DNA of 15,744 nt from the NCBI GenBank assembly GCA_902797785.1, contig CADBUD010000038.1:1-15744 (forward strand), written 5' to 3'. Under the pieces are notes generated by a model. That model worked only from the letters and a program-made list of their open reading frames with translations. It was not told where the DNA came from and ran no database searches. Below are positions 1-7,647 of the stretch, in pieces (within the stretch, counting starts at the first letter, position 1; every line of letters starts with the position of its first letter). The position numbers and the translations under genes are program-made. This DNA is from an uncultured Lachnospiraceae bacterium (lineage in GTDB: Bacteria; Bacillota; Clostridia; Lachnospirales; Lachnospiraceae).

Positions 1-8
1 TGCCCCGG

Positions 9-55
9 ATTTTCATACTCTGTACGCCTTCGGTGTGCAAAAAACGCATGAAAAT
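9..55. repeat. Imperfect palindrome, possible terminator or dispersed repeat
   Basis: ATTTTCAT (9-16) pairs with ATGAAAAT (48-55). Inside lies a second stem, positions 21-28 with 32-39, including two wobble pairs and a three-base loop. It lies about 50 bp past the stop codon of the minus-strand DUF6033-like gene, so it may act in that gene's 3' region, but no clean T-run follows the stem. It could equally be a dispersed palindromic repeat or part of an element cut by the window edge. Confidence 0.35.
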
Positions 56-107
56 ACCTTGCGGGATAGTGGCTGTGAATAGTAACCATTTTATACGTTT
101 ACGATAA

Positions 108-1043
108 TCATCCCTTCAGATCAAAATGCTGTCCAACAATTTTTTCTTTTTCTGTCATAATACTGTCTGTACGGGCAGAAAATACCTTGTTCTGGATATT
201 TCGCAGCAATGATTCCAGTGAATCCGAATGTATTTCCACAGCGGACGTCGCAGAATTCTCGTCCGGCTTCTTAGCAGTATCTTTCGAATCTGTTTTTTGA
301 TCTGTCTTCTGCTCTTCTCTCTTTTCTGCTCTTTTCTGTTCAGCAGCTTTTTTCTCTGCTCTCTTTTCAGTCCGCTTTTGTTCCTGCAGCTTTTTCGCTT
401 TCTTTCCTTCTGCCTTTTTCTCTGCGGCTTTCTTTTCGAGCCGCTGGGTCTGAGCTTCATTCGTTTGATCCATCACAGCAAAAAAGTCTGTGGAACCATT
501 AGAATCTACCGACATCCCAAAATTTTTGACTGAAGCCCCACTGCTGGCAAGACTATTCTTCATCCCGGCCAGCTGCTGACCTGCCATAGAAATAATGCCC
601 TCATATTTTTTACGGTAGGACTCATCCTCAGCCATACGCTCCAATTTTTCTTCGTCAATGAGAACGACCATCTTATTCGCATTCCCATAGGAAGAGGCGT
701 TTGCCTGAACCTGAGACTTCATATCCTTGCTGACAAGGACAAATTCTGCATTTCCAAATTTGGATTTCAAGGAATTATAATAGTCCTTTGCCTTGTCCGA
801 CAGCTCTGCCTCCCCAATCGTATAGCCATACGATTCCGTCACCTGCGGAACCAATGAGCTTTGAAGATCGATTGGCTTAAAGCTGGTGGTCTTTATGTTT
901 GAAAGTTCTTGAAGATCCTGTGCCTGCGCTGCTTCTGTTTTCTTTGATTCCGTGGAAGTAACGGCTTCCTTTTTTGCCGTTCCTTTTTTCCATACCTGAT
1001 TTGTCTGCTGATAAGCAGAAACACCATAAAATGAACTTGCCAT
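108..1043 (-). CDS. DUF6033-like protein with long charged Lys/Glu/Ala-rich segment
   Basis: Function unknown. The 311-residue product has no signal peptide or membrane segment. Residues 1-16 (MASSFYGVSAYQQTNQ) form an aromatic N-terminus. Residues about 78-192 look like a folded domain (LSDKAKDYYNSLKSKFG, then a VVLIDEEKLERMA helix and a FGMSVDSNGSTDFFAVMD end). Residues 200-260 are almost only K, E, A, R and Q and should form a highly charged helix or coiled coil. The C-terminus (267-311) is again more ordinary. From memory, the layout and central domain match the DUF6033 family found in Lachnospiraceae; I could not search for this. The start is supported by AAGGAGGATG placed 5-6 nt before the ATG. 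It lies downstream of the FliD-like gene on the same strand, 331 bp away, across a hairpin-rich gap. It ends in TGA. Confidence 0.8.
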   Translation of the reverse strand: MASSFYGVSAYQQTNQVWKKGTAKKEAVTSTESKKTEAAQAQDLQELSNIKTTSFKPIDLQSSLVPQVTESYGYTIGEAELSDKAKDYYNSLKSKFGNAEFVLVSKDMKSQVQANASSYGNANKMVVLIDEEKLERMAEDESYRKKYEGIISMAGQQLAGMKNSLASSGASVKNFGMSVDSNGSTDFFAVMDQTNEAQTQRLEKKAAEKKAEGKKAKKLQEQKRTEKRAEKKAAEQKRAEKREEQKTDQKTDSKDTAKKPDENSATSAVEIHSDSLESLLRNIQNKVFSARTDSIMTEKEKIVGQHFDLKG

Positions 1044-1374
1044 ATTATCATCCTCCTTGATTTATCTTGAAATCCATTTCCACAATCCTGCTAATGTGCC
1101 CCGCTATACTTGTCATCGAACAATTCCGGGATATACAGTGACTTTCGCTGTTACGCGACCAAAATCCGGCGCGACTCATGAACAAAACGGCAAGCCATTT
1201 CGTTCATGAGTATAACAAAAGGGCTATCACAAAAACATTTGTCAAATATAGTCTTGTAAATACGAACTACATCAAAGCACATTGTTTTTTGTGACAGCCT
1301 CATTTAAGAACTGTGCGTCAATAACCTACGCATTCTGCTTGCCTTTTTCTCTGATAGCAACAGTCAAAAGAGAA
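1044..1374 (-). other. Hairpin-rich intergenic region (five consecutive inverted repeats)
   Basis: No gene is visible in these 331 bp. Read toward the DUF6033-like gene, there are five inverted repeats nearly end to end. They are 1300-1221 (17-18 bp arms, long loop), 1211-1174 (14 bp arms with one wobble, 10-nt loop), 1173-1154 (CGCGCC with GGTCGCG, one bulge), 1150-1136 (CAGCGA with TCACTG, one wobble, 3-nt loop) and 1130-1100 (CCCG with CGGG around an inner TTGT/ACAA stem). An extended -10 like element, TGTTATACT, occurs at 1217-1209, but I see no convincing -35. The last 50 bp hold the ribosome binding site. This could be a structured leader, the terminator of the upstream gene, a small RNA, or remnants of mobile DNA. 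Confidence 0.5.
1221..1300. repeat. 80-bp inverted repeat element; terminator or MITE-like
   Basis: GGGCTATCACAAAAACA (1221-1237) is the inverse of TGTTTTTTGTGACAGCCT (1283-1300) with small differences, around a loop of about 45 bp. On the minus strand the outer end runs into CCCTTTTGTTATA, so it could terminate the FliD-like gene upstream. The GGCTGTCACAAAA-type end also resembles terminal inverted repeats of some insertion sequences, which would make this a tiny non-autonomous element. No clear target-site duplication was seen at the two edges. Confidence 0.45.
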
Positions 1375-2211
1375 TTAGAAAAATCCATTGTATAATGATC
1401 CATTCAGATAACTATTATACAGTGAAGCGCTGCTTCCATACAGACTTCCATTGGTCTGACTAATCTGATTGGATGCCTGTGTCGCCAAACGAGATGCGGA
1501 AGAAGTAATGATTCCTGCATAGGAACCGGTTCCGTTAAACAAGGATTTTACACTATCCATATCTGCGTTTTTGAACGTCTTTTCATCCACTGAAAGCTTT
1601 CCGTCCGTCCCAATAGAAATCCCGACACCAGACAGACTTTTCTTCATAACGCTCGTCATCCGCTCCAGGCTCTCCCCTGCATTTTTTACTGAACTGGATG
1701 TCACATTCTTTAAGGAATCCACCGTGTCATTGTAGCTTTCCGCGAAGCTACTGACCGCCTCGTAAATTGCCTTGGTATCATACGCCTGTGATGTCGTGCC
1801 ATCTTCTGCTGTGACCGTCTTTTTTTCGAAGACATTGCCTTTCTGGGTATCCGTAAGCTGATCTGCTGTTTTCTTTAACTCAGCAGCAGACGATTTGACG
1901 GAAGAAAGCGCTGTACTGCTCTTGGCAAAGCTTGACGACAGATTCGCTCTTTGTGCAGACTGATAGGAGCTATAGCTTTTTGATGTTGATGAAGTACTGC
2001 TCGTACCAGATGTGCTCCTTGTACTGGAAGTTCCCTGTACCGAATTCTGTGTTCCATAATAGGATCTTGTCAGCTTCCCATAAGCTCCGGAACGTAAGGT
2101 ACTGTACTGGGAAAGGCTATTATACAAAGATGTACTGGAGGTTCCTCCAAATAAGCTGCTGCCATATCCTGCCATTCCATAAAAATTGGATAAACTATAT
2201 AAATTTGCCAT
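1375..2211 (-). CDS. FliD C-terminal-domain-like small protein, no flagellar context
   Basis: A 278-residue protein without signal peptide or membrane segment. Residues 1-50 are rich in Tyr, Gly, Ser and Leu (MANLYSLSNFYGMAGYGSSL). Residues 60-105 form a Ser/Thr linker. Residues about 145-255 resemble the C-terminal part of flagellar hook-associated protein 2 (FliD): a helix with SFAESYNDTVDSLKN, then MKKSLSGVGISIGTDGKLSVDE, then KSLFNGTGSYAGII and a helix to SQTNGSLY. The 'GI.I..DGKLS.DE..F' pattern is the part I recognise. The tail 256-278 is again Ser/Tyr/Asn-rich. Real FliD proteins are usually longer and have a D2/D3 cap region that is missing here. The start is supported by AAAGGAGGTTGAGAATATG. 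It lies in line with the thiN operon, 171 bp downstream, and probably has its own promoter. It could be an exported filament- or sheath-like protein, or a cytoplasmic paralogue; the role is unknown. Confidence 0.8.
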   Translation of the reverse strand: MANLYSLSNFYGMAGYGSSLFGGTSSTSLYNSLSQYSTLRSGAYGKLTRSYYGTQNSVQGTSSTRSTSGTSSTSSTSKSYSSYQSAQRANLSSSFAKSSTALSSVKSSAAELKKTADQLTDTQKGNVFEKKTVTAEDGTTSQAYDTKAIYEAVSSFAESYNDTVDSLKNVTSSSVKNAGESLERMTSVMKKSLSGVGISIGTDGKLSVDEKTFKNADMDSVKSLFNGTGSYAGIITSSASRLATQASNQISQTNGSLYGSSASLYNSYLNGSLYNGFF

Positions 2212-2345
2212 ATTCTCAACCTCCTTTCCTGAAAAATCTACGATGTACCGGTATGATTCTCAATTTCTCTCCAGGCATTGGAAGCTCAGGAGAGATTTCT
2301 GCCTTCAAAACCTATACTATCATTTAGTATATCGGTCAGAGTCCG

Positions 2346-2383
2346 AAAAAACATGAGAAACATTCATAAATTAATTGTTTTTT
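2346..2383 (-). terminator. Weak candidate terminator after thiN
   Basis: On the minus strand AAAAAACA (2383-2376) can pair with TGTTTTTT (2353-2346), with a smaller ATGA/TCAT pairing inside, ending in a T-run. The stem is nearly all A:T and starts inside the thiN stop codon, so it is a weak prediction. No better terminator lies between thiN and the FliD-like gene. Confidence 0.3.
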
Positions 2384-3021
2384 TAAGAAGACTCGATCAA
2401 AAGCAGGACGCCGGACTTTAATTCGATCACAGCTTTTTCATCAATGATCTGGTTGCTGACGCCCAGTGGATAATTCACGGTAAAAATTGCATTTTCAACC
2501 GGGTAATAAAACCCCTTTAAGCTTACGCCTGTGACCTCTGATGTGAAGGCCAGAATGGAAACATATTTTCCATATTGATCCTTCTTTTTTATAGAGGTAC
2601 GCTTGTTGATCAACCGAATCCGGTTCTTTTCATCCAGTAAAAAACAAGGAATATCGCGGCGCAGGGCATAAGTCATCGCCTGCACATTTGCGACGGAATG
2701 GTCGAACCTTCCTCCTAAGCCTCCCAAAATATAAATCTCCGTCGCCCCACGTTTGATTGCCTCCATGATGGCAAGACCCAAATCTGACTCATCCTTTGTT
2801 CCAGGAAAAGACATTCTTTCTGTTTTTTCTCCATGCTCTTTTAATACTTCCTCTGAAATCGAATCAAAGTCTCCAATCATTAAATCTGCGCTCAACTGAT
2901 TCCTTGCCAGAAAATCCATTCCGGAATCCACTGCAATCACACGATCCGGGCGCAGCTCCTTTAAAACCAGAAGAGCAAATTCATCTAAGATCCGTCCTCC
3001 AGCAACTAATACAAATCTCAT
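2383..3021 (-). CDS. thiN: Thiamine pyrophosphokinase
   Basis: Transfers pyrophosphate from ATP to thiamine, giving thiamine diphosphate, in the cytoplasm. The 212 residues match the family length. The N-terminal Rossmann-like half carries the landmarks GDFDS (50-54), TKDESD (75-80) and GGLGGRFDH (100-108), which bind nucleotide and Mg2+. The C-terminal beta domain carries the thiamine-site SN pair (189-190, in PLGVSNQI). The ATG overlaps the rpe stop by 4 nt (ATGA), so translation is probably coupled; AGGAG lies 11 nt upstream. It is the last gene of the PP2C-prkC-rsgA-rpe-thiN series, an order common in Clostridia. Its stop is TAA. Nothing looks damaged. Confidence 0.96.
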   Translation of the reverse strand: MRFVLVAGGRILDEFALLVLKELRPDRVIAVDSGMDFLARNQLSADLMIGDFDSISEEVLKEHGEKTERMSFPGTKDESDLGLAIMEAIKRGATEIYILGGLGGRFDHSVANVQAMTYALRRDIPCFLLDEKNRIRLINKRTSIKKKDQYGKYVSILAFTSEVTGVSLKGFYYPVENAIFTVNYPLGVSNQIIDEKAVIELKSGVLLLIESS

Positions 3022-3674
3022 AATTTTATAATCTCCTGAAATTCTCTCATATTTTCTTCTATATTTCCCCGGAAAATCGCTGTTCCGGATACAATGACAT
3101 TGGCTCCTGCCGAAACGATTTCTGCAAGATTTTTTCGATTCACGCCTCCATCGACTTCCAAATCGATATCCCTGTCACAGGAATCTAAAATTTTGCGGAG
3201 ATCCCTGATTTTTTCTGTACAATATGGAATATATCTCTGCCCGCCATACCCGGGATTGACCGTCATCAAAAGCACCATATCCACTTTATCTAAAAGATAT
3301 TTGATCGTATCCAGAGATGTTGCCGGATTCAAGGCGACCCCTGCCTTTGCCCCAACGTGCTGGATTTGTGAAATCACACGATCCAAATGCTTGCATGCCT
3401 CGACGTGAACAGTGACAATGTCCGCTCCGGCTTCAACGAACCGCTCCACATAGCGTTCCGGCTCAGAAACCATTAGATGTACATCCAGAATCTTTTCCGT
3501 ACAGCTGCGGACAGCCCGAACGACAGGAAAACCAAAAGACAAGCTGGGAACAAAAAAGCCATCCATAATATCTATATGTATGTAATCCGCGCCTGCCCGA
3601 TCCGCACTCTGCACCTCACTTTCCAACCTCAAAATATCCGCCGCCAAAATTGACGGTGACAGCTTTATTTCCAT
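3018..3674 (-). CDS. rpe: Ribulose-phosphate 3-epimerase
   Basis: Interconverts D-ribulose 5-phosphate and D-xylulose 5-phosphate in the pentose phosphate pathway. The 218-residue TIM-barrel protein has the family signatures LSPSILAAD (5-13), HIDIMDG (33-39), DVHLMV (64-69), VALNPAT (113-119), MTVNPGYGGQ (137-146), EVDGGV (173-178) and SGTAIF (196-201). The metal ligands H33, D35, H66 and D175 are present, as is the phosphate-binding Gly-rich segment. The start lies 1 nt past the rsgA stop, and AGGAGG is embedded in the end of rsgA. It overlaps thiN by 4 nt. The close spacing indicates one transcript. Confidence 0.97.
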   Translation of the reverse strand: MEIKLSPSILAADILRLESEVQSADRAGADYIHIDIMDGFFVPSLSFGFPVVRAVRSCTEKILDVHLMVSEPERYVERFVEAGADIVTVHVEACKHLDRVISQIQHVGAKAGVALNPATSLDTIKYLLDKVDMVLLMTVNPGYGGQRYIPYCTEKIRDLRKILDSCDRDIDLEVDGGVNRKNLAEIVSAGANVIVSGTAIFRGNIEENMREFQEIIKL

Positions 3675-3675
3675 A

Positions 3676-4590
3676 TTAGAAATACCTCCTCCTGCTCTTC
3701 GAGTTTTTCTTTTCTTCTATGATTTTTTGATAATTCAGATACCTGCCCGCATGAATCTTTTGGCAGGACACAGCAGACTTGACTCCACATTCCGGCTCCC
3801 CCAAATGCATACACCCTTGAAACCGGCATTGTGATTCATACGCCAGGAACTCCGGCATCAGTTCTTTGACCTCTTCTTCTTTTATCGAATCCAAATAAAT
3901 CGAACTAAATCCCGGCGTATCCATGATATAGGACTGATCCCCCATATAGATCAGTTCTGAATGACGCGTCGTGTGTTTTCCTCTATCAATTTTCTCACTG
4001 ATTTTTCCTGTCTCCATCGTAATCTCAGACTGCAGGCAATTGATGATGGAAGATTTTCCTACTCCTGACGGTCCGGCTACTGCCGTCGTTTTGGACTTAA
4101 GGAACGATTTTAGCATTCCGATTCCACTCTCCTCATCGAATGCTCCGGCTGTCTGACCCAGCGTACTAGAAAAAATCACTGGATATTGTGCTGGTTCATA
4201 CCTTCTTTTTATTTCCTCCAGCTGTTTTCCGGTCGCAAGATCCTTTTTGTTGAAGCAGACCAGGCAGGAAATCTGCTGGCTCCCCATTAAAATCAGAAAG
4301 CGATCCAGCAGATGAAAATTCGGAGCCGGCTGATCCACAGCAAAAATCACTAGTGCCTGATCGATATTTGCTGCTGCCGGCCGAATCAAAGCATTTTTCC
4401 TTGGAAGAAGCTCAATAATATTTCCTGTCTGCTCTTCTTCATCAATGACTTCAAAACGGACAAAATCTCCCACCAGTGGCTTGACGCCCTTTTTTCGGAA
4501 AATCCCCTTTGCCTTGCACTCATAGAGATTGGAATCCTCTGCATTTACATAGTAAAACCCTGCAATCCCCTTGATAATTTTTCCTTTCAT
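3676..4590 (-). CDS. rsgA: Small ribosomal subunit biogenesis GTPase RsgA
   Basis: Circularly permuted GTPase that checks late 30S subunit maturation; its GTPase is stimulated by the ribosome. The order of parts in the 304 residues is typical. An OB-fold comes first (1-65), then the G4 motif NKKD (114-117) before the P-loop GPSGVGKS (173-180), a TTRH segment near the switch (207-210), and G3 DTPG (224-227). A C-terminal zinc site follows with C255, C260, H262 and C268 (C-x4-C-x-H-x5-C). The tail is basic (KKNSKSRRR), suited to rRNA binding. The start is 18 nt after the kinase stop, with a GGGGA ribosome binding site. Linkage to a PASTA kinase and PP2C is conserved in Firmicutes; B. subtilis PrkC is known to phosphorylate this GTPase (CpgA). 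Confidence 0.97.
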   Translation of the reverse strand: MKGKIIKGIAGFYYVNAEDSNLYECKAKGIFRKKGVKPLVGDFVRFEVIDEEEQTGNIIELLPRKNALIRPAAANIDQALVIFAVDQPAPNFHLLDRFLILMGSQQISCLVCFNKKDLATGKQLEEIKRRYEPAQYPVIFSSTLGQTAGAFDEESGIGMLKSFLKSKTTAVAGPSGVGKSSIINCLQSEITMETGKISEKIDRGKHTTRHSELIYMGDQSYIMDTPGFSSIYLDSIKEEEVKELMPEFLAYESQCRFQGCMHLGEPECGVKSAVSCQKIHAGRYLNYQKIIEEKKNSKSRRRYF

Positions 4591-4608
4591 ATTTCCCCAG
4601 TCTTCATC

Positions 4609-6825
4609 CTACTGCTGTGGCGTAAAGCCAATATCATATCCGTTCACCAGCTGATCATTGACATATACATTGACCTTTCCGGTATTGACACCGGAAATAC
4701 CAGGCATCGTACACTCAATCTTGTCAGAATCCGGCGTTACGAACTGATCATATACCGTCGAAGTAGAATCATTCTGAACCAATTCAAACCGCACCTGTGC
4801 TCCATCTTCCGGAATCAAAAGATCTTTTGTACGTATCGTGATGCTGCCGACATAAGGAACATTCTGGAGTGCCGGATCCGGTCCTGCACTGACAATGAGC
4901 AATACTCCGGTTCCCTGTTCTACGACACTGCCTGCCTCGATGGACTGATAGATGACATTTCCCTGAGCAATATCATTATTGTACTGTGACTGAACCTCTG
5001 TACATGTTAAATGATTGGCATCCAGCGCATTTCTCGCCTCTGCCTCCGGTGTATTATATAGCGCCGGAACGGTCGTTTCCAAAATTTCCGGACCCTGGCT
5101 GATCGTCAGGGTAACCGTTTCATTCTTGGTGATGCTGCTGCCAGCTGAAGGTGACATAGAAATGACGCATCCCTCTTCCACTTCGGTGCTGTATTCATAC
5201 TTTGTCGCCGTTTTTTCCACACCCTGTTCTTTGAGCTTCTTCATCGCTGTCTCTGCTTCTTCACCTTTGACATCATTTAAAAAGATTTTTTCCTGACCGG
5301 AGCTGACAACGACAGGAATCGTTGTATTTTTTTCCACTTCGGTACCTTCCTGGATCTCCTGAAAAATAATGGCGTCCTCCGGATAAATGTCCGAAGCCTC
5401 CGTGGACTTTTTGGAGATTCCAAGCCCTTTTTCCTTCAAGAACTCGGCAGCATCCTCATAATCCATCCCGACCACCGAGGTCACCTTGACCTTTTCCTCT
5501 TTTTCTTCCTCGTCTGAGGTATCCTGTGTCAGTTCCACGGCAGTATCTTCGTTCTTGCTGGAAGGTCCAAACTTAAAAATCCCCATTACATTGCCAACGA
5601 TATAGAGCACAATAATGACGATGATGATACCAGCAATAATTCCAAGAACCGTAATGACCTTTTCGATTTTAGGATTCAGCTCTCCATCATCGGAATCATC
5701 ATCCAAATCATCCGGGTATTCATCATATTCACTTTTTCCATCATCGATATAAGCATCTTCATCATTGTCATAATCGTGCTTCTCTACGTTAGGATCAAAA
5801 CCATCTGCTTTTTCTGTTTCTTTTGAACCTCTATTTTTCTCATACGACGAATCTGGGAACAACTCTGTCAAAGACTCGCTGTTTCCATTTGCATTTGCAT
5901 TTACGTTTGCGATTCCATTTCCTCGACGCAGCCGCTCGGCAGCCTCATCATCATAAACCTTGGTATTCCTACTGGTCAGCGGCGTAAATTTCACAAAATC
6001 TTCATCCGGACTCATCAGAGAGTGCTTTAGATCGGAAATCAGTTCTCCAAAGCTCATATATCTCTGATCCGGACTTTTCTGGGTACATTTTAAAATGATT
6101 TTTTCTACACTGATGGGAAGATCCGGCGCGTAAGTGCTTGGCGGCTCGATTTCATCCTGGAGATGTTTGATCGCAATTTCCACGGCAGACTCACCGTCAA
6201 ATGGAACTCTGCCAGTCACCATCTCATACAAAGTGATTCCGAGGGAGTAAACATCGCTCTTTTCATCAATATAGCCTCCCCTTGACTGCTCCGGGGAAGC
6301 ATAATGGACGGATCCCATGATATTGGAGCTGATCGTATGGGAGGTCGCGGCCTTCGCGATTCCAAAATCCGTCACCTTGACCTTTCCTTCTTTGGAAATG
6401 ATGATATTTTGCGGCTTGATATCCCTATGGATGATATGATTCGCATGCGCCGCCTCAATTCCCATGGAAACCTGGATCGCGATGCTGACGGCTTCCTTCA
6501 TATTTAAACGATTCTTTTTTTCGATATATGATTTTAGGGTGATTCCTTCTACTAATTCCATGACAATGTAGTGCAGATCCTTATCTGCCCCGACATCATA
6601 GACACTCACAATATTCGGATGCGTCAATCCTGCAGCAGACTGCGCTTCCGTCCTGAATTTCGATAGAAAATTTTTATCATTACTGTATTCTCTTTTCAGC
6701 ACTTTAATCGCTACATAGCGATTCAGCGAAAGATCTTTTCCTTTATACACTTCGGACATTCCGCCAGATCCGACTCTTCCGACGATCTCATAGCGTTCTC
6801 CGATTACCATTCCTTCATTTATCAT
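4609..6825 (-). CDS. prkC: PASTA-domain Ser/Thr protein kinase (PrkC/Stk1 type)
   Basis: A membrane kinase that senses peptidoglycan or lipid II fragments outside and phosphorylates proteins inside. Its 738 residues hold a kinase domain (11-270) with GSGGMSEV loop 19-26, catalytic K41, E60, HRDIKPQN 133-140 (D135), DFG 153-155 and SPE 177-179. The activation segment is rich in Ser/Thr. A long linker (275-388) contains an Asn-rich stretch (303-315) and a strongly acidic part (351-382). One membrane helix spans about 389-412. Outside are three PASTA repeats (about 446-509, 512-577, 581-647) and a beta-rich C-terminal domain (650-738), like the Ig-like domain described after the PASTA repeats in staphylococcal kinase. 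All catalytic residues are present. It starts 90 bp after the phosphatase; AAGGATG upstream is a modest ribosome binding site. The stop is TAG. Confidence 0.96.
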   Translation of the reverse strand: MINEGMVIGERYEIVGRVGSGGMSEVYKGKDLSLNRYVAIKVLKREYSNDKNFLSKFRTEAQSAAGLTHPNIVSVYDVGADKDLHYIVMELVEGITLKSYIEKKNRLNMKEAVSIAIQVSMGIEAAHANHIIHRDIKPQNIIISKEGKVKVTDFGIAKAATSHTISSNIMGSVHYASPEQSRGGYIDEKSDVYSLGITLYEMVTGRVPFDGESAVEIAIKHLQDEIEPPSTYAPDLPISVEKIILKCTQKSPDQRYMSFGELISDLKHSLMSPDEDFVKFTPLTSRNTKVYDDEAAERLRRGNGIANVNANANGNSESLTELFPDSSYEKNRGSKETEKADGFDPNVEKHDYDNDEDAYIDDGKSEYDEYPDDLDDDSDDGELNPKIEKVITVLGIIAGIIIVIIVLYIVGNVMGIFKFGPSSKNEDTAVELTQDTSDEEEKEEKVKVTSVVGMDYEDAAEFLKEKGLGISKKSTEASDIYPEDAIIFQEIQEGTEVEKNTTIPVVVSSGQEKIFLNDVKGEEAETAMKKLKEQGVEKTATKYEYSTEVEEGCVISMSPSAGSSITKNETVTLTISQGPEILETTVPALYNTPEAEARNALDANHLTCTEVQSQYNNDIAQGNVIYQSIEAGSVVEQGTGVLLIVSAGPDPALQNVPYVGSITIRTKDLLIPEDGAQVRFELVQNDSTSTVYDQFVTPDSDKIECTMPGISGVNTGKVNVYVNDQLVNGYDIGFTPQQ

Positions 6826-6915
6826 GAAACTGCTGCATCCTTTCCTGCAAATTTCAGTTCTGCAAATTTTACCTTATTTTCGGATTTTCCGGAATTTCAA
6901 AGCAGATGAATGTTT

Positions 6916-7638
6916 CTACTCATATTCTGCAAGGATCACGCTGATATTATCACGTCCTCCCTGCTCATTCGCCATATCAATCAATATTTTCGCTTTTTCC
7001 TCTACTGTCAAATCCCGCGAAACAACCTCTAACATCTGCTGATCCTCCACCATATTGGACAGACCATCTGAACACATCAGAAAGAAATCTCCCTGATTCA
7101 GCTCTAAATCAAAAAAGTCGATCAAAATCCGATCCATTGCGCCAACAGCCCGGGTAATAATATTTTTGTCAGGATGAACCCGCGCCTGCTCGTGCGTCAT
7201 TTCTCCCCGAAGAACCATTTCCTCGACCCAGGAATGATCTCTTGTAATCTGCTGAATGACATTTTTGATCCGATATAACCTGCTGTCTCCTACATTTGCC
7301 ACATAGAGATGATCTTCCACGACCGTTGCCACAACGATCGTCGTTCCCATCCCCTCTAAGACCACGCTGGAAGAGGCTGTCTCTATCAGCTTTTGATTCG
7401 CAATCTGAATCGCATTGGCAATACACCGAATCGGGCTCTCCTCCTCTGAATGTTCAATTTCGTGTGTTACAGTCTCGATCGTAAACTTAGATGCGAAATC
7501 ACCTGCATTATGCCCGCCCATACCGTCGGCCACAATATACAGGTTCGACAGGCTGCCGATTTTCTGATCTGTCGCAAATACACTGTCCTGATTCGACTTT
7601 CTAAGTCTTCCGATATCTGTTTTCGCCCAAGACTTCAT
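6916..7638 (-). CDS. prpC: PP2C-family Ser/Thr phosphatase (Stp1/PrpC type)
   Basis: Metal-dependent cytoplasmic phosphatase that reverses phosphorylation by the adjacent kinase. The 240 residues match bacterial Stp proteins. Motifs are RKSNQD (13-18, metal ligand D18), VADGMGG (36-42, D38 and G39), GMGTT (96-100), VGDSR (116-120), SDGL (190-193, D191) and GGRDN (227-231, D230), so the full set of metal-binding aspartates is there. The start has a perfect AGGAGG 5-6 nt upstream. That site overlaps the TAG stop of a 42-codon candidate leader ORF, which suggests coupling. In many Firmicutes rlmN lies just upstream of this gene; here it is absent and a promoter sits there instead. Confidence 0.96.
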   Translation of the reverse strand: MKSWAKTDIGRLRKSNQDSVFATDQKIGSLSNLYIVADGMGGHNAGDFASKFTIETVTHEIEHSEEESPIRCIANAIQIANQKLIETASSSVVLEGMGTTIVVATVVEDHLYVANVGDSRLYRIKNVIQQITRDHSWVEEMVLRGEMTHEQARVHPDKNIITRAVGAMDRILIDFFDLELNQGDFFLMCSDGLSNMVEDQQMLEVVSRDLTVEEKAKILIDMANEQGGRDNISVILAEYE

Positions 7639-7647
7639 CTTTTCCTC

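Noticed and set aside
228..533. Plus-strand open frame rich in Leu, Phe and Ser opposite the charged segment of the DUF6033-like gene
   Set aside because: It mirrors the Lys/Glu-rich codons of the minus-strand gene; no ribosome binding site or independent support.
1044..1374. Known riboswitch (for example c-di-GMP, SAM or TPP)
   Set aside because: None of the conserved cores of these classes could be recognised by eye among the hairpins.
2212..2382. TPP riboswitch near thiN
   Set aside because: This gap is downstream of thiN, not upstream, and shows no TPP-type core; thiN is translated from the end of the rpe reading frame.
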